The translations under genes and the position numbers were made by a program. A DNA stretch of 64,000 nucleotides from Eutreptiella sp. 'Long Island Sound 2002' (Eukaryota > Euglenozoa > Euglenophyceae > Eutreptiales > Eutreptiaceae), in contig OZ038384.1 in assembly GCA_964036045.1 (NCBI GenBank), forward strand, positions 62,035,355 through 62,099,354, given 5' to 3'. The notes under the pieces are model-generated. The model was not told the origin of the DNA. It saw only the letters and a program-made list of their open reading frames with translations, and made no database searches. Below are positions 1 to 11,940 of this stretch, piece by piece. Within the stretch, counting starts at the first letter, position 1; each line of letters begins with the position of its first letter.

Positions 1-1062
1 TCTTGCTCTTGTTGCATTGCAGTGTCGTGGTGTTGATCCAAGGGTGAACAGAACAAGGCCATCCTTCCCTTACGAAGAAGGAGTCGAGGGGTAAAAGGCT
101 CAAAATGAAACATGAGAAACACTAAGCAATAAGCTAGCATACAAAGTATGAACAATGATAACCTAAATCTTCAGGCAAACAATGAGGGTAAGTGTAATGC
201 GGCTGGATGTAGACGTATAAATTACAATGAGCTATACGAAAAATCAATAAAAATTGAGATGAAATGCAACATGTGGGTTAAACTGAAAAATCAAGCTCTG
301 CCCAAGCTGTCTATTGACATGACTTATCTTCGTACTTAAAGAGAGGATACACCACCTTACTCAATGGACACGTTACATGTGGCTGCCTACCTCAATGTAT
401 GCATTGTGGTACCTATTTGATGCAATGGGGTACTTGGCTTGCATTGAATGGACAGAGAAAGCGAGGCAGCATCAGTAATGACCAACTGTTGATTAGTTTA
501 GCGGGTAGGGATAACTCAAAGGGTGGGGGGTGGCAGTCACAATGAGAAACAAAAAACTCACCTGACCCGGATCTGCTCTTTCGTATCCTGGGAATATCAA
601 TATCAAGGATTGATCCGTCTGGGGGTATGGGGATTTATACTAATACTTCAACCAAAAAAGCGTTGAAAGATATAGTTCGTCATTACCAACCTTTTACTTC
701 TTTCTTGCTATCTCTAAAATGAAGCGGAAACATCAGTTACCTATCATGACTAGAAATCATGTACAAGCGATTCAATATTCCATCACGGCAATATGCTCAA
801 GAATCTTACCGCCTGGCATATGCACGCCATCTTCCTCAGTTGGACATAGCCCACAGGAATCTAATGAGATATGAAGCTAGCGGAAATTCTGGTTTGTGTA
901 GAAATGTCCTAAATGACTTAAATCACCAATGCAAATAATCTGCACGAAAGGGTGAAAATGTAGAAGTGTGTTCATCCTGTACATTCAGAGAAAGAAGTTG
1001 CATGGGTTGTCCCAAATGCTAAACATGACAGAAACCAATGGATTGTATGCGTGAACGTAGGG
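1..1062. repeat. Left copy of a long direct duplication flanking E1
   Basis: This segment matches 7,826-8,887 base for base at a constant offset of 7,825, with roughly two dozen substitutions seen by eye and no net indel. Similarity stops at 1,062, exactly where the GTAG-type tail of the GC-rich element begins. It is moderately AT-rich and non-coding; the longest short ORF (148-339) has no recognisable product and is not preserved as a frame in the other copy. The best reading is a target-site duplication made when E1 inserted. Its left limit lies outside the window, so the full length is unknown. Confidence 0.85.
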
Positions 1063-1642
1063 TCGGTAGGTAGGTATCTTCGGGAGCTCGGGATGCCTCC
1101 TTTGACATTGCAGGAAGAAGGTCTTACCAAGGGGACATCCTGTCCCTCCCACTGCCCTATGTCAGGTGCCTCTTGAGCCGCTCCCGCATGTGCTTCGGAA
1201 AGCATTGTCGCGGCCACCCGGTCCATGTGTCCCAGGGCGGAGGGTGTCCCCACATGTGTCCATGGGTAGGGCCACATGCCCCCTCCTTTGGGCGGCAGCT
1301 CTGGGGGCTGCTCAGCTGTGTGGAGTATCTCTCACCACAAGGGGTATTGCTCCCGCTAGTCTACGGTACGACCGCCTAACTCTTGTGGCTTGAGTTGCGG
1401 GGCCACTCTGCTTGGCAGGCGACCCCCTCCTGGACTGTGTACCGGCTCGCCTGTCACCGGTTGCTTCCATGGCTCCGGGTGACGTTTGCCATGGTCCCTG
1501 ATGCAGCCTGGCCGGGCTCGGACCAGTGGCCTTGGAGTACCGCTCCTGCCACTGGCCCGGTGATTCGGCTGGGTCGCCCCAGTGCGTCTGACCCATGGGG
1601 TGTTGGTTCTTTCCTGTCCCTCGGCCGCCCTACGTGTGTGCA

Positions 1643-2098
1643 GTGTCCTGGGCCGCTTGGCTCCTGTTCACCGGTGTGCCCGCGCGGTTCGTTGTGTTGC
1701 GTCTGCGGTGTCCTGGGCCACTTGGCTCCTGTTCACCGGTGTGCTCGCTCGGTGTGTTGTGTTGCGTGTGCGGTGTCCTGGGCCACTTGACTCCCGTTCA
1801 ACGGTGCGCCCGCTGGGTATGTTGTGTTGCGTGTGCGGTGTCCCGGGCCACTTGGCTCCTGTTCACCGGTGTGCCCGCTCGGTGTGTTGCTTTGTGTGTG
1901 CGGTGTCCTGGGCCACTTGGCTTCTGTTCACCGGTGTGCCCGCTCGGTGTGTTTTGTTGCGTGTACCATGTCCTGGGCCACTTGGCTCCTGTTCACCGGT
2001 GTGCCCGCTCGCTGTGTTGTTGTGCCTGTGCGGTGTCCTGGGCCACTTGGCTCCTGTTCACCGGTGTGCCCGCTCGGTGTGTTGTGTTACGTGTCCTT
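1643..2098. repeat. 65-bp minisatellite, about 7 units, in E1 3' region
   Basis: The unit starts GTGTCCTGGGCC and recurs at 1,643, 1,708, 1,773, 1,838, 1,903, 1,968 and 2,033, an exact 65-bp period. The same unit occurs three times, inverted, in E3 and about 34 times at 5,384-7,590. Because 65 is not a multiple of three, each frame reads a rotated version of the same peptide, which produces long spurious open frames. Confidence 0.95.
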
Positions 2099-2199
2099 CT
2101 GCTCTCCCCGCGGTCTCTTCCTCTGTCTTTCCCTTGCTCCTCTCTTTTCGCCGGCTTGTTTTGCTTTGTTTTTTCTTTTTTTTTGGGGGGGGGGGATGG

Positions 2200-4510
2200 C
2201 TGGGGTGCGGCGTTTCTGGTGCTGTGCGTGGCCGTCGGTGTATGCCGGTGCCGGTGCTGGTGTGGGCGTGGGTGTCGTGGGGGACGGGGGTCGGGTGGCT
2301 GTCGCGCTCTGGGTTCCCTGTGTGTGCGCCTGCCCCCAGGCTTCCGGTTTCCAGGGCGCAGGTCTGGGGGGTGCTGACGGCGGGTGGTTGGCGGCAGTGG
2401 TGGCGTGGCGCTTGCGTGGATGGTCGCGGCTCCTGGGTAGTGCCTTGGTGGCGTGGCCGGGCGCGGGCGTGCGTGTGGGTGTGTTCATGGCGTGGGCTGA
2501 TGGGGTGGTGAACAGTGTGGGCGTGGGTGGTTTGTGTGGGTGTCGGGCATGTGTGCGCCGAAGGCGCGGTGGGTTGGGCTGGGGCACTGTGATCGATGCA
2601 ATGGGTGGAGGAGATGCTGGTGACGCCTACGGGGGGGGTGCTGTAGGCGTCGAAACGGGTTGGTGTTGTTGACGTGGGTGCTTCAGCTGGTGCGCCGGGC
2701 GGCGACGGGGTTGGTGACGCTGATGGTGTCATAGGTGACGGGGCGGGCGCTCGGGGGGGCCTGCGGCTCCGGTGGTCACCGTAGGTGGTGCAGTGGGTGG
2801 TGGCATAACTGGTGATGTCGGCGGTGAGGGTGCTGCAGGTGACGTCGATGGTGAGGGCGCTGCTGGTGATGTCATGGGTGGTGGCGATGTTGATGTGGGT
2901 GTTGCAGGTGGTGTGCCGGCTGGTGGCGCCGCTGGTACTGTCCTTGCGTAGGGTTGTGCTGGGAGTGCTGTGGGCGGTGGTGTCGTCGGTGGTGCTGATG
3001 GTGAGGATGACGCAGGCGATGCACCGGGTGACGATGAGGCCGGTGTGTGTCGTAGGTGACGCGTTGGGAACGGGTGGTGGGGGGCTGGAGGGGGGTTGCC
3101 GTTGGTGCAATGGGCGATGGTGGCGTTGGTGCCGCAGGTGGTGGATCGGGTGATGGTGTTGTTGGTGATGACGACGAGGTGGTTTGTCTGCCTGTCTGCC
3201 CGTGGAGTCGGTGCCGGCGTGGGGCGGTTGCCTGTGCGTGTGGTGGTGGCGGTGGGAGTCGGCGCGCCGGGCGCTTGGTCGGCGTGGTTGGGTGCGGGTG
3301 CGCGTGTTGTTGTGTACTTGGTGCGGGTTGCGGGGGGTCTGTGGGCGGCGGGTGCGCTGTTGCCGTGCGTGTGGCGGTTTGTATTGTCTGGTGGAGCGTG
3401 GCCAGCGTATGCTTTGCGTGGATGGTGTGGGTTCTGGTCGGTTTGGGTGGTGTCGGTGTGGGTGTTTGGGGCTGGGTGCTGGTTGCGGGCGTGTCGTCCG
3501 CGCGGTGTGGTCGGGCGTGATGGTGGTGCCGCTGGCGACGTCGATTGTGACGGTGCTGCAGGTGATAAGGGTGGGACGGCGATGTTGGCGGTTTCTGTTG
3601 TGGGTGCTGTGGGTGGTGTTGAGCGTGGGGGTGTTGCAGGTGTGGTGCCGGGTGGATGGTGGTGTGCCTGGCGACGGCGTCGTGAGTGCTGTCGGGGGGG
3701 AGGGTGTTGTTGGTGGTGCTTTGGGTGGCGGTGCCGCCGGTGAGAGGCTGGCGGAGAGGAGAGGGCGGTAGTGCGGCCGGGCGCGTTGTTGGGTTCTTCG
3801 GTGTGGGTTGTCAGCCGGAGGTGGGTGTGGCTGGTGGTGTGGCGCTCGGTGTGTGTGGCCTGTGCCGGGTATCTTGGGTGCGCTTTTTGGTGCGGGTGTG
3901 TTGATGGCGGCGGTTTGTCCGCCTTTCTGCCCGTGGAGTTGGTGCCGGCGTTGGGTGGCTGCCTGTGTGCGGTTTGTGCCGTTGTGTGTGGCGGTGGTGG
4001 TGGGCGTCGGTGCGCTGGGCGCTTGGTGGGCTTGGTTGGGTGCGGGTTTGCGCGTGGAGGTGTACTTGGTGGGCAGCTTGTGTTGTCTGATGGTGCGTGG
4101 CTGGTGTATGCTCTGCGTGGATGGTGCCGCTGTGGCTGCTTGGGGTTGGGTGCTGGATGTGGGTGCGTCGCCTGCGCGGTGTGGTCGGGCGTGATGGTTG
4201 GTTCTCTGACGTGTGTGGCCGGCTGGTGGCGGGTGTGGTCGGGCCGGTGTGGGCTGGGTGGTGGTGGTGGTTGTGGCTGGGCTGCTTGGTGGTTTTGGTG
4301 TCGGTGGGCGGCCCTGATGATGGGTCTTGGGTGTGTGGTGGTGGGTGGGCGTGTATGGTGATGGTGATGGTGTGTCACTGCGGGTGTTGGGTGTGGTACT
4401 GTTGGGCGTGTGGTTTGTGATAACTGAGCATTCACCCCTCCGGGTGGCGCGGGCCCCGTGGTCCGGTAGCCCGTCCGGCAGGCAGTGCGTGCCCGCCGGG
4501 TGCTCCCGCG
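2200..4510. other. Strand-asymmetric G+T-rich low-complexity stretch of E1
   Basis: The plus strand is extremely rich in G and T with short imprecise GGTG/GCTG periodicities. On the minus strand 2,729-4,621 is open for 630 codons, reading Pro/Thr/Ser/His-rich low complexity with short TSPAAPSP-like repeats. This position could correspond to the proline-rich ORF of E3/E4, but no conserved block is visible and base composition alone removes most stops. I do not call it a gene. Confidence 0.5.
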
Positions 4511-4925
4511 TCCCTCGGGACGGCGGCTGTTCCTTAGCCGGCAGGGGCTTGGTTCACTGCCGGGCGCACACACGTCCCTCCGGACGGCGGCTGTTTTGTA
4601 GCCGGCAGGGGATGGGTTCACTGCCGGGCGCGCACACGTCCGTCAGGACGGCGGCTGTTTCGTAGCCGGCAGGGGCTGGGTTCACTGCCGGGCGCACACA
4701 CGTCCATTTGGACGGCGGCTGTTTCGTAGCCAGCAGGGGCTGGGTTCACTGCCGGGCGCACACATGTCCATCCGGACGGCTGCTGGTCTGTAGCCGGCAG
4801 GGGCTGGGTTCACTGCCGGGCGCACACACGTCCGTCCGGACGGCGGCTGTTTCGTAGCCGGCAGGGGTGGGGTACCCTGCCGGGCGCACACACGTCCATC
4901 CGGACGGCGGCTGTTGCGCTGTGGG
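4511..4925. repeat. 64-bp minisatellite, about 7 units
   Basis: The core CGGCGGCTGT recurs at 4,521, 4,585, 4,649, 4,713, 4,777, 4,841 and 4,905, a 64-bp period. The sequence is unrelated to the neighbouring 65-bp unit. It is probably part of E1, or of a second element fused to it. Confidence 0.9.
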
Positions 4926-5383
4926 GACTGCGGGGCTCCGACTTGTTCTTGGCGGCTCGTTCGTCGTCGGGCGTGGGAGTTTGCCGTGGTGGTGTTGTGT
5001 TTTGTGCCGTGGTGCGTGCTGGCGTGCGGTGCTGCGCGTGTGCCCTGCTTGGCCTGCATGTGGCGCGCGCTCCTTGCCCGGGCGTGCTGTTGCGCAGGCG
5101 CAGGGACACACCCTCTCTCTGGCGGGCCCGTTTGGCTCCATGGGGTGTGTGTACGTTGGGGGGGGGGGGTTTGGTTCCTCTCCCCTCGCCTTCCCCGCCT
5201 TGTCCCTCTGTCCCTTTTCGCCGGCCTGCCCTGCCTGTCTACCCTCTTCGTACCCGCTCGGTTGGCCTTGGCTGGACGGTTGATCTTGGTTGTCTGACAT
5301 GGTGTTTCTTTCCTGCAGGACGGCGCTGGCTGGGTTTGTTTTGGGGGCGGGTTGCTCGTGTGGTGTGCCGTGCCGCGTGTACG

Positions 5384-7590
5384 GTGTCCTGGGCCTCCTG
5401 GCTCCTGTTCACCAGCGTGCATGTCCTGTGTGTGGTGTTGCGTGTGCGGTGTCCTGGGCCGCTTGGCTCCTGTTCACCGGTGTGCACGCTCTGTGTGTGG
5501 TGTTGTGTGTACGGTGTCCTGGGCCCCCTGGCTCCTGTTCACCGGTGTGTACGCTCTGTGTGTGGTGGTGCGTGTACGGTGTCCTGGGCCTCCTGGATCC
5601 TGTTCACCGGTGTGCACGCTCTGTGCGTGGTGTTGCATGTACGGTGTCCTGGGCCTCCTGGTTCCTGTTCACCGGTGTGCACGCTTTGTGTGTGGTGTTG
5701 CGTGTACGGCGTCCTGGGCCTCCTGGCTCCTGTTCACCGGTGTGCACGCTCTGTGTGTGGTGTTGCGTGTATGGTGTTCTGGGCCTCTTGGCTCCTGTTC
5801 ACCGGTGTGCACGCTCTGTGTGTGGTGTTGCGTGTACGGTGTCCTGGGCCTCCTGGCTCCTGTTCACCGGTGTGCACGCTCTGTGTGTGGTGTTGCGTGT
5901 GCGGTGTCCTGGGCCTCCTGGCTCCTGTTCACTGGTGCACACGCTCTGTGTGTGGTGTTGCGTGTACGGCGTCCTGGGCCTCCTGGCTCCTGTTCACCGG
6001 TGTGCACGCTCTGTGTGTGGTGTTGCATGTACGGTGTCCTGGGCCTCCTGGCTCCTGTTCACCGGTGTGCACGCTCTGTGTGTGGTGTTGCGTGTACAGC
6101 GTCCTGGGCCTCCTGACTCCTGTTTACCGTTGTGCACGCTCTGTGTGTGGTGTTGCGTGTACGGTGTCCCGGGCCCCCTGGCTCCTGTTCACCGGTGTGC
6201 ACGCTCCGTGTGTGGTGTTGTGTGCACGGTGTCCTGGGCCTCCTGGCTCCTGTTCACCGGTGTGCACGCTCTGTGTGTGGTGTTGCGTGTACGGCGTCCT
6301 GGGCCTCCTGGATCCTGTTCACCGGTGTGCACGCTCTGTGTGTGGTGTTGCGTGTACGGTGTCCTGGGCCTCCTGGCTCCTGTTCACCGGTGTGCACGCT
6401 CTGTGTGTGGTGTTGCGTGTACGGTGTCCTGGGCCTTCTGGCTCCTGTTCACCGGTGTGCACGCTCTGTGTGTGGTGTTGCCTGTACGGCGTCCTGGGCC
6501 TCTTGGCTCCTGTTCACTGGTTTGCACGCTCTATGTGCGGTGTTGCGTGTACGGCGTCCTGGGCCTCCTGGCTCCTGTTCACCGGTGTGCACGCTCTGTG
6601 TGTGGTGTTGCGTGTACGGCGTCCTGGGCCTCCTGGCTCCTGTTCACCGGTGTGCACGCTCTGTGTGTGGTGTTGCATGTACGGTGTCCTGGGCCTCCTG
6701 GCTCCTGTTCACCGTTGTGCACGCTCTGTGTGTGGTGGTGCGTGTACGGTGTCCTGGGCCTCCTGGCTCCTGTTCACCGGTGCACACGCTCTGTGTGTGG
6801 TGTTGTGTGTACGGTGTCCTGGGCCTCCTGGCTCCTGTTCACCTGTGTGCACGCTCTGTGCGTGGTGTTGCGTGTACAGTGCCCCGGGCCTCCTGGCTCC
6901 TGTTCACCGGTGTGCACGCTCTGTGTGTGGTGTTGCGTGTACGGCGTCCTGGGCCTCCTGGCTCCTGTTCACCGGTGTGCACGCTCTGTGTGTGGTGTTG
7001 CGTGTATGGTGTTCTGGGCCTCCTGGTTCCTGTTCACCGGTGTGCACGCACTGTGTGTGGTGTTGCGTGTACGGTGTCCTGGGCCTCCTGGCTCCTGTTC
7101 ACCGGTGCACACGCTCTGTGTGTGGTGTTGTGTGCGTGGTGTCCTGGGCCGCTTGGCTCCTGTTCACCTGTGTGCCTGCTCCGGTGTGCTGTGCCGTGTG
7201 TACGGCGTCCTGGGCCCCTTGGCTCTGGTTCACCGGTGTGCACGCTTTGTGTGCGGTGTTGTGTGTGCGGTGTCCTGGGCCTCTTGGCTCCTGTTCTCCG
7301 GTGCGCGTGCTTGTTGTGCGGTGTGGTTTGTGCCGTGTTCTGGGCTTCCTGGCTCCTGTCCTCCGTCGTGCCCGCTCTGTGTGCGGTGTCGTGTGTGTGG
7401 TCTCCTGGGCCTTTTGGCTCTTTTGTGCATGTGTGCTCCTGTGGTGTGTGCTGTGTTGTGTGTGTGGTGTCCTGGGACACTTGATTCGTGTTCTCCGGTG
7501 TCGCGGTGTGTTGCGGTGTGTGTTGTGTCTGGTGTGCGGTGTTACGTGTGCGGTGTCCTGGGACTCCCGGCCCCTGTTCACCGGTGTGTG
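5384..7590. repeat. Expanded 65-bp minisatellite, about 34 units
   Basis: GTGTCCTGGGCC-type units repeat every 65 bp from 5,384 to about 7,553. Most are nearly identical; those after about 7,130 are more diverged and slightly irregular, as expected at an array edge. The unit is the same family as the 3'-region arrays of E1 and E3, so an element-borne minisatellite has expanded greatly here. Open frames of 886, 835 and 450 codons across it are artefacts of the repeat. Confidence 0.95.
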
Positions 7591-7825
7591 CAGTCCATTA
7601 TGACATGTTATTCTAAAGAAGAATTGCTGGATTTGTGTGTTTTGGGAACACGTCCCGACTCTATATTCCCATACCCAATGAAGGGCGGAAACTGCCCATT
7701 TGCATGTGGGTCAGGTATGACCTCTTTTGTTCATATTTGTCCATTGTTCTTCCCTTCCTCTCAGGGGATGTCTATTTCTTATTTCTATTATTGTTGATAC
7801 TTTGATTGAGATTCAAGTGTGGACT
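7591..7825. other. Unique segment between minisatellite and right duplicate
   Basis: Composition changes abruptly here from GC-rich repeat to AT-richer unique DNA resembling the following duplicate. It has no counterpart inside the window. The simplest reading is that it is the start of the right-hand duplicate, whose left-hand partner lies upstream of position 1; the true duplication would then be about 1.3 kb. It could instead be non-repeat sequence of E1. No gene is seen. Confidence 0.5.
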
Positions 7826-8887
7826 TCTTGCTCTTGTTGCATTGCAGTGTCGTGGTGTTGATCCAAGGGTGAACAGGACAAGGCGATCCTTCCCTTACGA
7901 AGAAGGAGTGGAGGGGTAAAAAGCTCAAAATGAAACATGAGAAACACTAAGCAATAAGCTAGCATACAAAGTATGAACAATGATAACCTAAATCCTCAGG
8001 CAAACAATGAGGGTAAGTGTAATGCGGCTGGATGTAGACGTATAAATTACAATGAGCTATACGGAAAATCAATAAAAATTGAGATGAAATGCAACATGTG
8101 GGTTGAATAGGAAATTCAAGCTCTGCCCAAGCTGTCTATTGACATGACTTGTCTTCGTACTTAAAGAGAGGATACACCACCTTACTCAATGGACACGTTA
8201 CATGTGGCTGCCTACCTCAATGGATGCATTGTGGTACCTATTTGATGCAATGGGGTTCTTGGCTTGCATTGAATGGACAGGGAAAGCGAGGCAGCATCAG
8301 TAATGACCAACTGTTGATTAGTTTAGCGGGTAGGGATAACTCAAAGGGTGGGGGGTGGCAGTCACAATGAGAAACAAAAAACTCACCTGACCCGGATCTG
8401 CTCTTTCGTATCCTGGGAATATCAATATCAAGGATTGATCCGTCTGGGGGTACGGGGATTTATACTAATACTTCAACCAAAAAAGCGTTGAAAGATATAG
8501 TTCGTCATTACCAACCTTTTACTACTTTCTTGCTATCTCTAAAATGAAGCGGAAACATCAGTTACCTATCATGACTAGGAATCATGTACAAGCGAATCAG
8601 TATTCCATCACGGCAATATGCTCAAGAATCTTACCGCCTGGCACATGCACGCCATTTTCCACAGTTGGATATAGCCCACAGGAATCTAATGAGATATGAA
8701 GCTAGCGGAAATTCTGGTTTGTGTAGAAATGTCCTAAATGACTTAAATCACCAATGCAAATAATCTGCACGAAAGGGTGAAAATGTAGAAGTGTGTTCAT
8801 CCTGTACATTCAGAGAAAGAAGTTGCATGGGTTGTCCCAAATGCTAAACATGACAGAAACCAATGGATTGTATGCGTGAATGTAGGG
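7826..8887. repeat. Right copy of the long direct duplication flanking E1
   Basis: This is the partner of 1-1,062 at offset 7,825. Sequence beyond 8,887 does not match E1 and is presumed to be the original continuation of the locus. It is non-coding. Confidence 0.85.
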
Positions 8888-10488
8888 GTTGGGTTTACGG
8901 GTAGGGGTGGGTTGCTCACCTAGGGTCCGTTGGAAACGAAGTAGGTAAGTGATAAGTGAAAAAAATTGGAAAGGTCGGATGTTTTCTGCAACGCCGTTCA
9001 GCTTTAATGCGAGCAAACGGATATCCTACACAGCTCGAGGGTTGCCACTGCCTCATACGCGAAATGTATCATCGGTAGGCTGTCTCAGACAAGTAGAAGT
9101 AGTAAATCTACAAAAAATGCGATTGTAATTTCAGTGTGTTCTGTATCTTACCGGAAGACCAATGACGGGGAGCCCCTTGCCCAGCACATGATCGTACAAA
9201 GCCATCCGTGCGGGGGCCTGTCTTCCTACATGAAGAGTGAATTCCGCCCAACTGACTTCCAGGATTCAGGCTATCCTCTTGGAGCTGAACTCCATTATCT
9301 ATCTCTACCGCAAGAGAAGGGGTCTATCTCACTGCAGGGAAAGTACTTATCTAGGCCGCGCGAGGGTAGAAGCCCATTACTGTAGGCATTCGATACCTTT
9401 CGATAATTCTTTAATGAGCGTGCCGTAGTGCACCGCTTGTCTCGCCGGCTACCGGCGTAGGACTGTTCACTAACACATCGCGGAATGCATTACCCAAGTC
9501 AGAGGTTAAGTGACTCAGCTTAAACCTGTTCACTTGTGTTACACAACAAAGATGTGGCGGGGTGAGACCAACGCCGGCTCCTGCAAGCGGACACTGACTA
9601 TCTACACGAAGGAAATGACTTAGAAATTGGCTCGTAGGCAAAAATTGCATGGATGTGGTACTACAGCAATTCCTCAGAGTGTGAAATGCAAATAAAACAT
9701 GGAATAATAAAATGATTCATGGCATGTTTTTGTGTGTGGGTTGTATGTGTAGTGTGATGAGGGAGGGAATGTGTAAAAAGTGCACTTACGTCTGTCATAC
9801 GTTTGATGGTCTGGTTGGGGGGATAGAGAATGTAATGCGATGGACTGAGAACACTGAATTAAGCACCCCCAAAAACGGTAATTGAACCTGTTCCAGGCGA
9901 TCTAGCGAAAGTTAACGAAGCAAAACGTACCCGTAGTGGTTCGGTAGCAAATTTGAGGATAAACTAGCTCTTTAGACCAAATGACGTAGGTCAATGATCT
10001 CGAGGGTTGGAAAAAGGGATTCCCTCCTCACAACTTGCAAGCAATCAACAAAGGTTCAGGGGCTACAAATAGATTGTTCCTGGCTGTGATCCAAAACTCG
10101 GGGTCTATTGAGCAAAAGGTGCTCATATAACTACGTAGCGCAGATCAATTACAGACCATATTGCATGTTGAGCGTTATGGGCAAACCCTTGCAATAAGGA
10201 AGTAATGTAATCAGTATGAAATGTAAGATTTGCAAAGTGAAATGCAATGAATGAGTGACCTCATTGAACGAAGTGAATGAAATGCAATCGGAATGGAGAG
10301 CAGAATACGTCACTAGTTAAACGCTTGCCTTGACGGCGATGCAATGAAGGATGAGGTGCATGGTAGAGAGAAATGAGGACAAATGACTTCCTAGCTCAAA
10401 TGCAATTGTGCTGAAATGAAATACCTCGGAAAATTCAAGCTTCCGGAAAGGGTCTCAGCACACACCAATGTGGTGGACCGTGACCAGA
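8888..10488. other. Non-coding sequence, no feature recognised
   Basis: The composition is moderate and only short frames occur, without family resemblance. I see no tandem repeats, LTR ends or RNA-gene signatures. It is probably the continuation of whatever E1 inserted into. Confidence 0.5.
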
Positions 10489-10553
10489 AGGTAGGTAGGT
10501 AGGTAGGTAGGTAGGTAGATAGGTAGGTAGGTAGGTAGGTAGGTAGGTAGGTG
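10489..10553. repeat. GTAG tetranucleotide microsatellite
   Basis: About 16 GTAG/GGTA units with one interruption (GATA near 10,518). The same tetranucleotide, in shorter form, forms the 3' tails of E1 (1,063-1,075) and, inverted, E3 (31,690-31,704). It therefore probably marks the 3' tail of the GC-rich element E2 that follows, in reverse orientation. Confidence 0.9.
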
Positions 10554-11056
10554 CACTTGGTCGTGGAGAGGCGCCTCATCGTTCTCGCTGGCGTTGCCGC
10601 TGTGACGAACAGGAAGAGGCACCGCGCTTGAAGAGGGAAGGCAACTTACATCCCGCTAGACCTGACTGGTGCCCCCCAACTAAGCGGCCCCGGGCAAAAC
10701 CAGGAGGACTGATCCTCGCCAGCGTGACAGACTTGTCACGCCGAGAAGGTGTGCCCCCGTGCCTGCGCACGTCCCCTCCTTTAAGCGAACCATAGGGGTT
10801 CACCGGACTTCCTGCCGTATCCCGTTCCGAAGGCATGCATGCATGTTCTTGGTACTGGGATTCCGAGGTGCTTGGGTGTCGCACGCTCCGCCTCCAATCC
10901 CAAAGCAGCGCAGGCCTTGGAATGCAGCTTTATCCCCGGTCTCTGGATCTCATTTGGCCGGGTCACCTGCATTGCACGGGCTGCCTCAGTGCCCGGGCTA
11001 TGGACACTGGGTTTTCTACTGTTGTGTGGCGCTTGTGTTTGGGTCTGGGTTTTGCG

Positions 11057-11240
11057 GTAACCCCGCCAATCCTGGCCGGGGTCTAAGGTGTGTGTGTTTG
11101 GGTACGGGTTTTGGTTTTGCCCCGCCATTCCTGGCTGGGGTTTGTCGTGCGTGTGTTTGGGGTTGGATTTCGTGGTAACCCCGCCATTCCTGGCTGGGGT
11201 CTAGGGTGTGTGTGTTTGGGTATGGGTTTTGGCTGTGTCC
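11057..11240. repeat. About 60-bp tandem repeat, 3 units
   Basis: Units beginning CCCCGCCA recur near 11,060, 11,119 and 11,180, each followed by a GTGTTTGGG-type stretch. A related partial unit occurs at ~12,100-12,180, so the intervening 11,250-12,095 may be a later insertion into the array. Confidence 0.75.
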
Positions 11241-11442
11241 TCATGTAAACAGCGTCCGATGCATTGACACCCCCCCCCCCCGCCCAAGGTGCTAAGAGAG
11301 AGTTGGTCAACTCCCTAAATCACAAGGAGCCTGCCACGACCCCGAGGGAGGGGGTGACGGCAAAGTACTCATGGGGGGAAGAGGACACTGCCAATGCTGA
11401 AAAAACTCAAAACGGACAACCTTGCATCGGAGTGGATTGGCC

Positions 11443-11940
11443 TCATTGGGATGGTGACTGGGACTGGGTCGAACTGCCCTTTGCTGCCATGGACTGATAC
11501 AGTTCCCGCCTCTGTGTTGTCATCTCCTTTTGTGCAGTCAGTTGCGCTTCCAAGCTCTGTCTTTGGGCCAGCGGGCCTTCGAGCTGCATCCGGAGAGCTT
11601 TCTCCTGGTTGACTTGCACCATGAGGTCAGAGACCTCCACCTGGGCCTCCGCGGCTTTTTTCTTGGCCCTCTGGAGCGCTTCCTTCAAAGCGCCTACGAC
11701 CTCCTACCGCTTGTCCTGATGCTTGCGGCGCTCCTGAAAAAGTGCCTTCAGGGAAATCTGGTGCTCCTTCTTGAGTGCACGGACCTCCGTGGCGTGTGCC
11801 TCCGTGAGCGCCTTGATATCCGTGGACACAGCCCCCTCTTTGGCGCGTGGTGATTGCCCCGCCCTTGCATCGAGACGGTGTACCTTGAGAAGGTGGATGA
11901 CGACGGGTGCCTGGACCTTCGAGCAGATGCCCCCCAAGGG
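11443..11940 (-). pseudogene. Gag-like coiled-coil fragment
   Basis: On the minus strand two open stretches in the same frame (11,937-11,704 and 11,688-11,443), separated by a single TAG, read as about 160 residues of heptad-like charged coiled coil rich in Ala, Glu, Gln, Lys and Arg. The style resembles the coiled-coil gag of gypsy A (15,142-16,090), but I cannot align them. It is most likely a fragment of another LTR-retrotransposon gag. No zinc knuckle or capsid region is visible beside it, and a host gene exon cannot be excluded. Confidence 0.4.

Larger units (their letters stand above)
1063..7590 (-). mobile_element. GC-rich 5'-truncated retroelement E1
   Basis: Read on the minus strand, the element ends at 1,063-1,075 in short GTAG/CTAC repeats. 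The next ~540 bp (to about 1,600) are nearly identical, inverted, to the 3' end of E3 (31,704 back to ~31,165), so both belong to one family. Going inward come seven 65-bp repeats, a T-run/G-run tract near 2,169-2,195, a G+T-rich low-complexity stretch, seven 64-bp repeats and about 34 further 65-bp repeats. No RT or protease domain is visible. A 3' simple-repeat tail, variable 5' truncation and flanking duplications fit a non-LTR-type retroelement. The 5' limit near 7,590 is where the minisatellite stops. Confidence 0.7.

Noticed and set aside
2729-4621. 630-codon minus-strand frame, Pro/Thr-rich
   Set aside because: The strand is so poor in A on the plus side that stops are rare by composition. 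No conserved block shared with E3/E4 was found.
4511-7590. CRISPR-like array
   Set aside because: Units are head-to-tail without unique spacers, in eukaryotic repeat-rich DNA.
4943-7797. Open frames of 886, 835 and 450 codons on the plus strand
   Set aside because: They lie in the 65-bp minisatellite, which keeps all three frames open with the same rotated peptide. There is no domain or start context.
1-8887. Reading the long direct repeats around E1 as LTRs
   Set aside because: No primer-binding site, polypurine tract, gag or pol between them, and the enclosed element has its own 3' end shared with E3.
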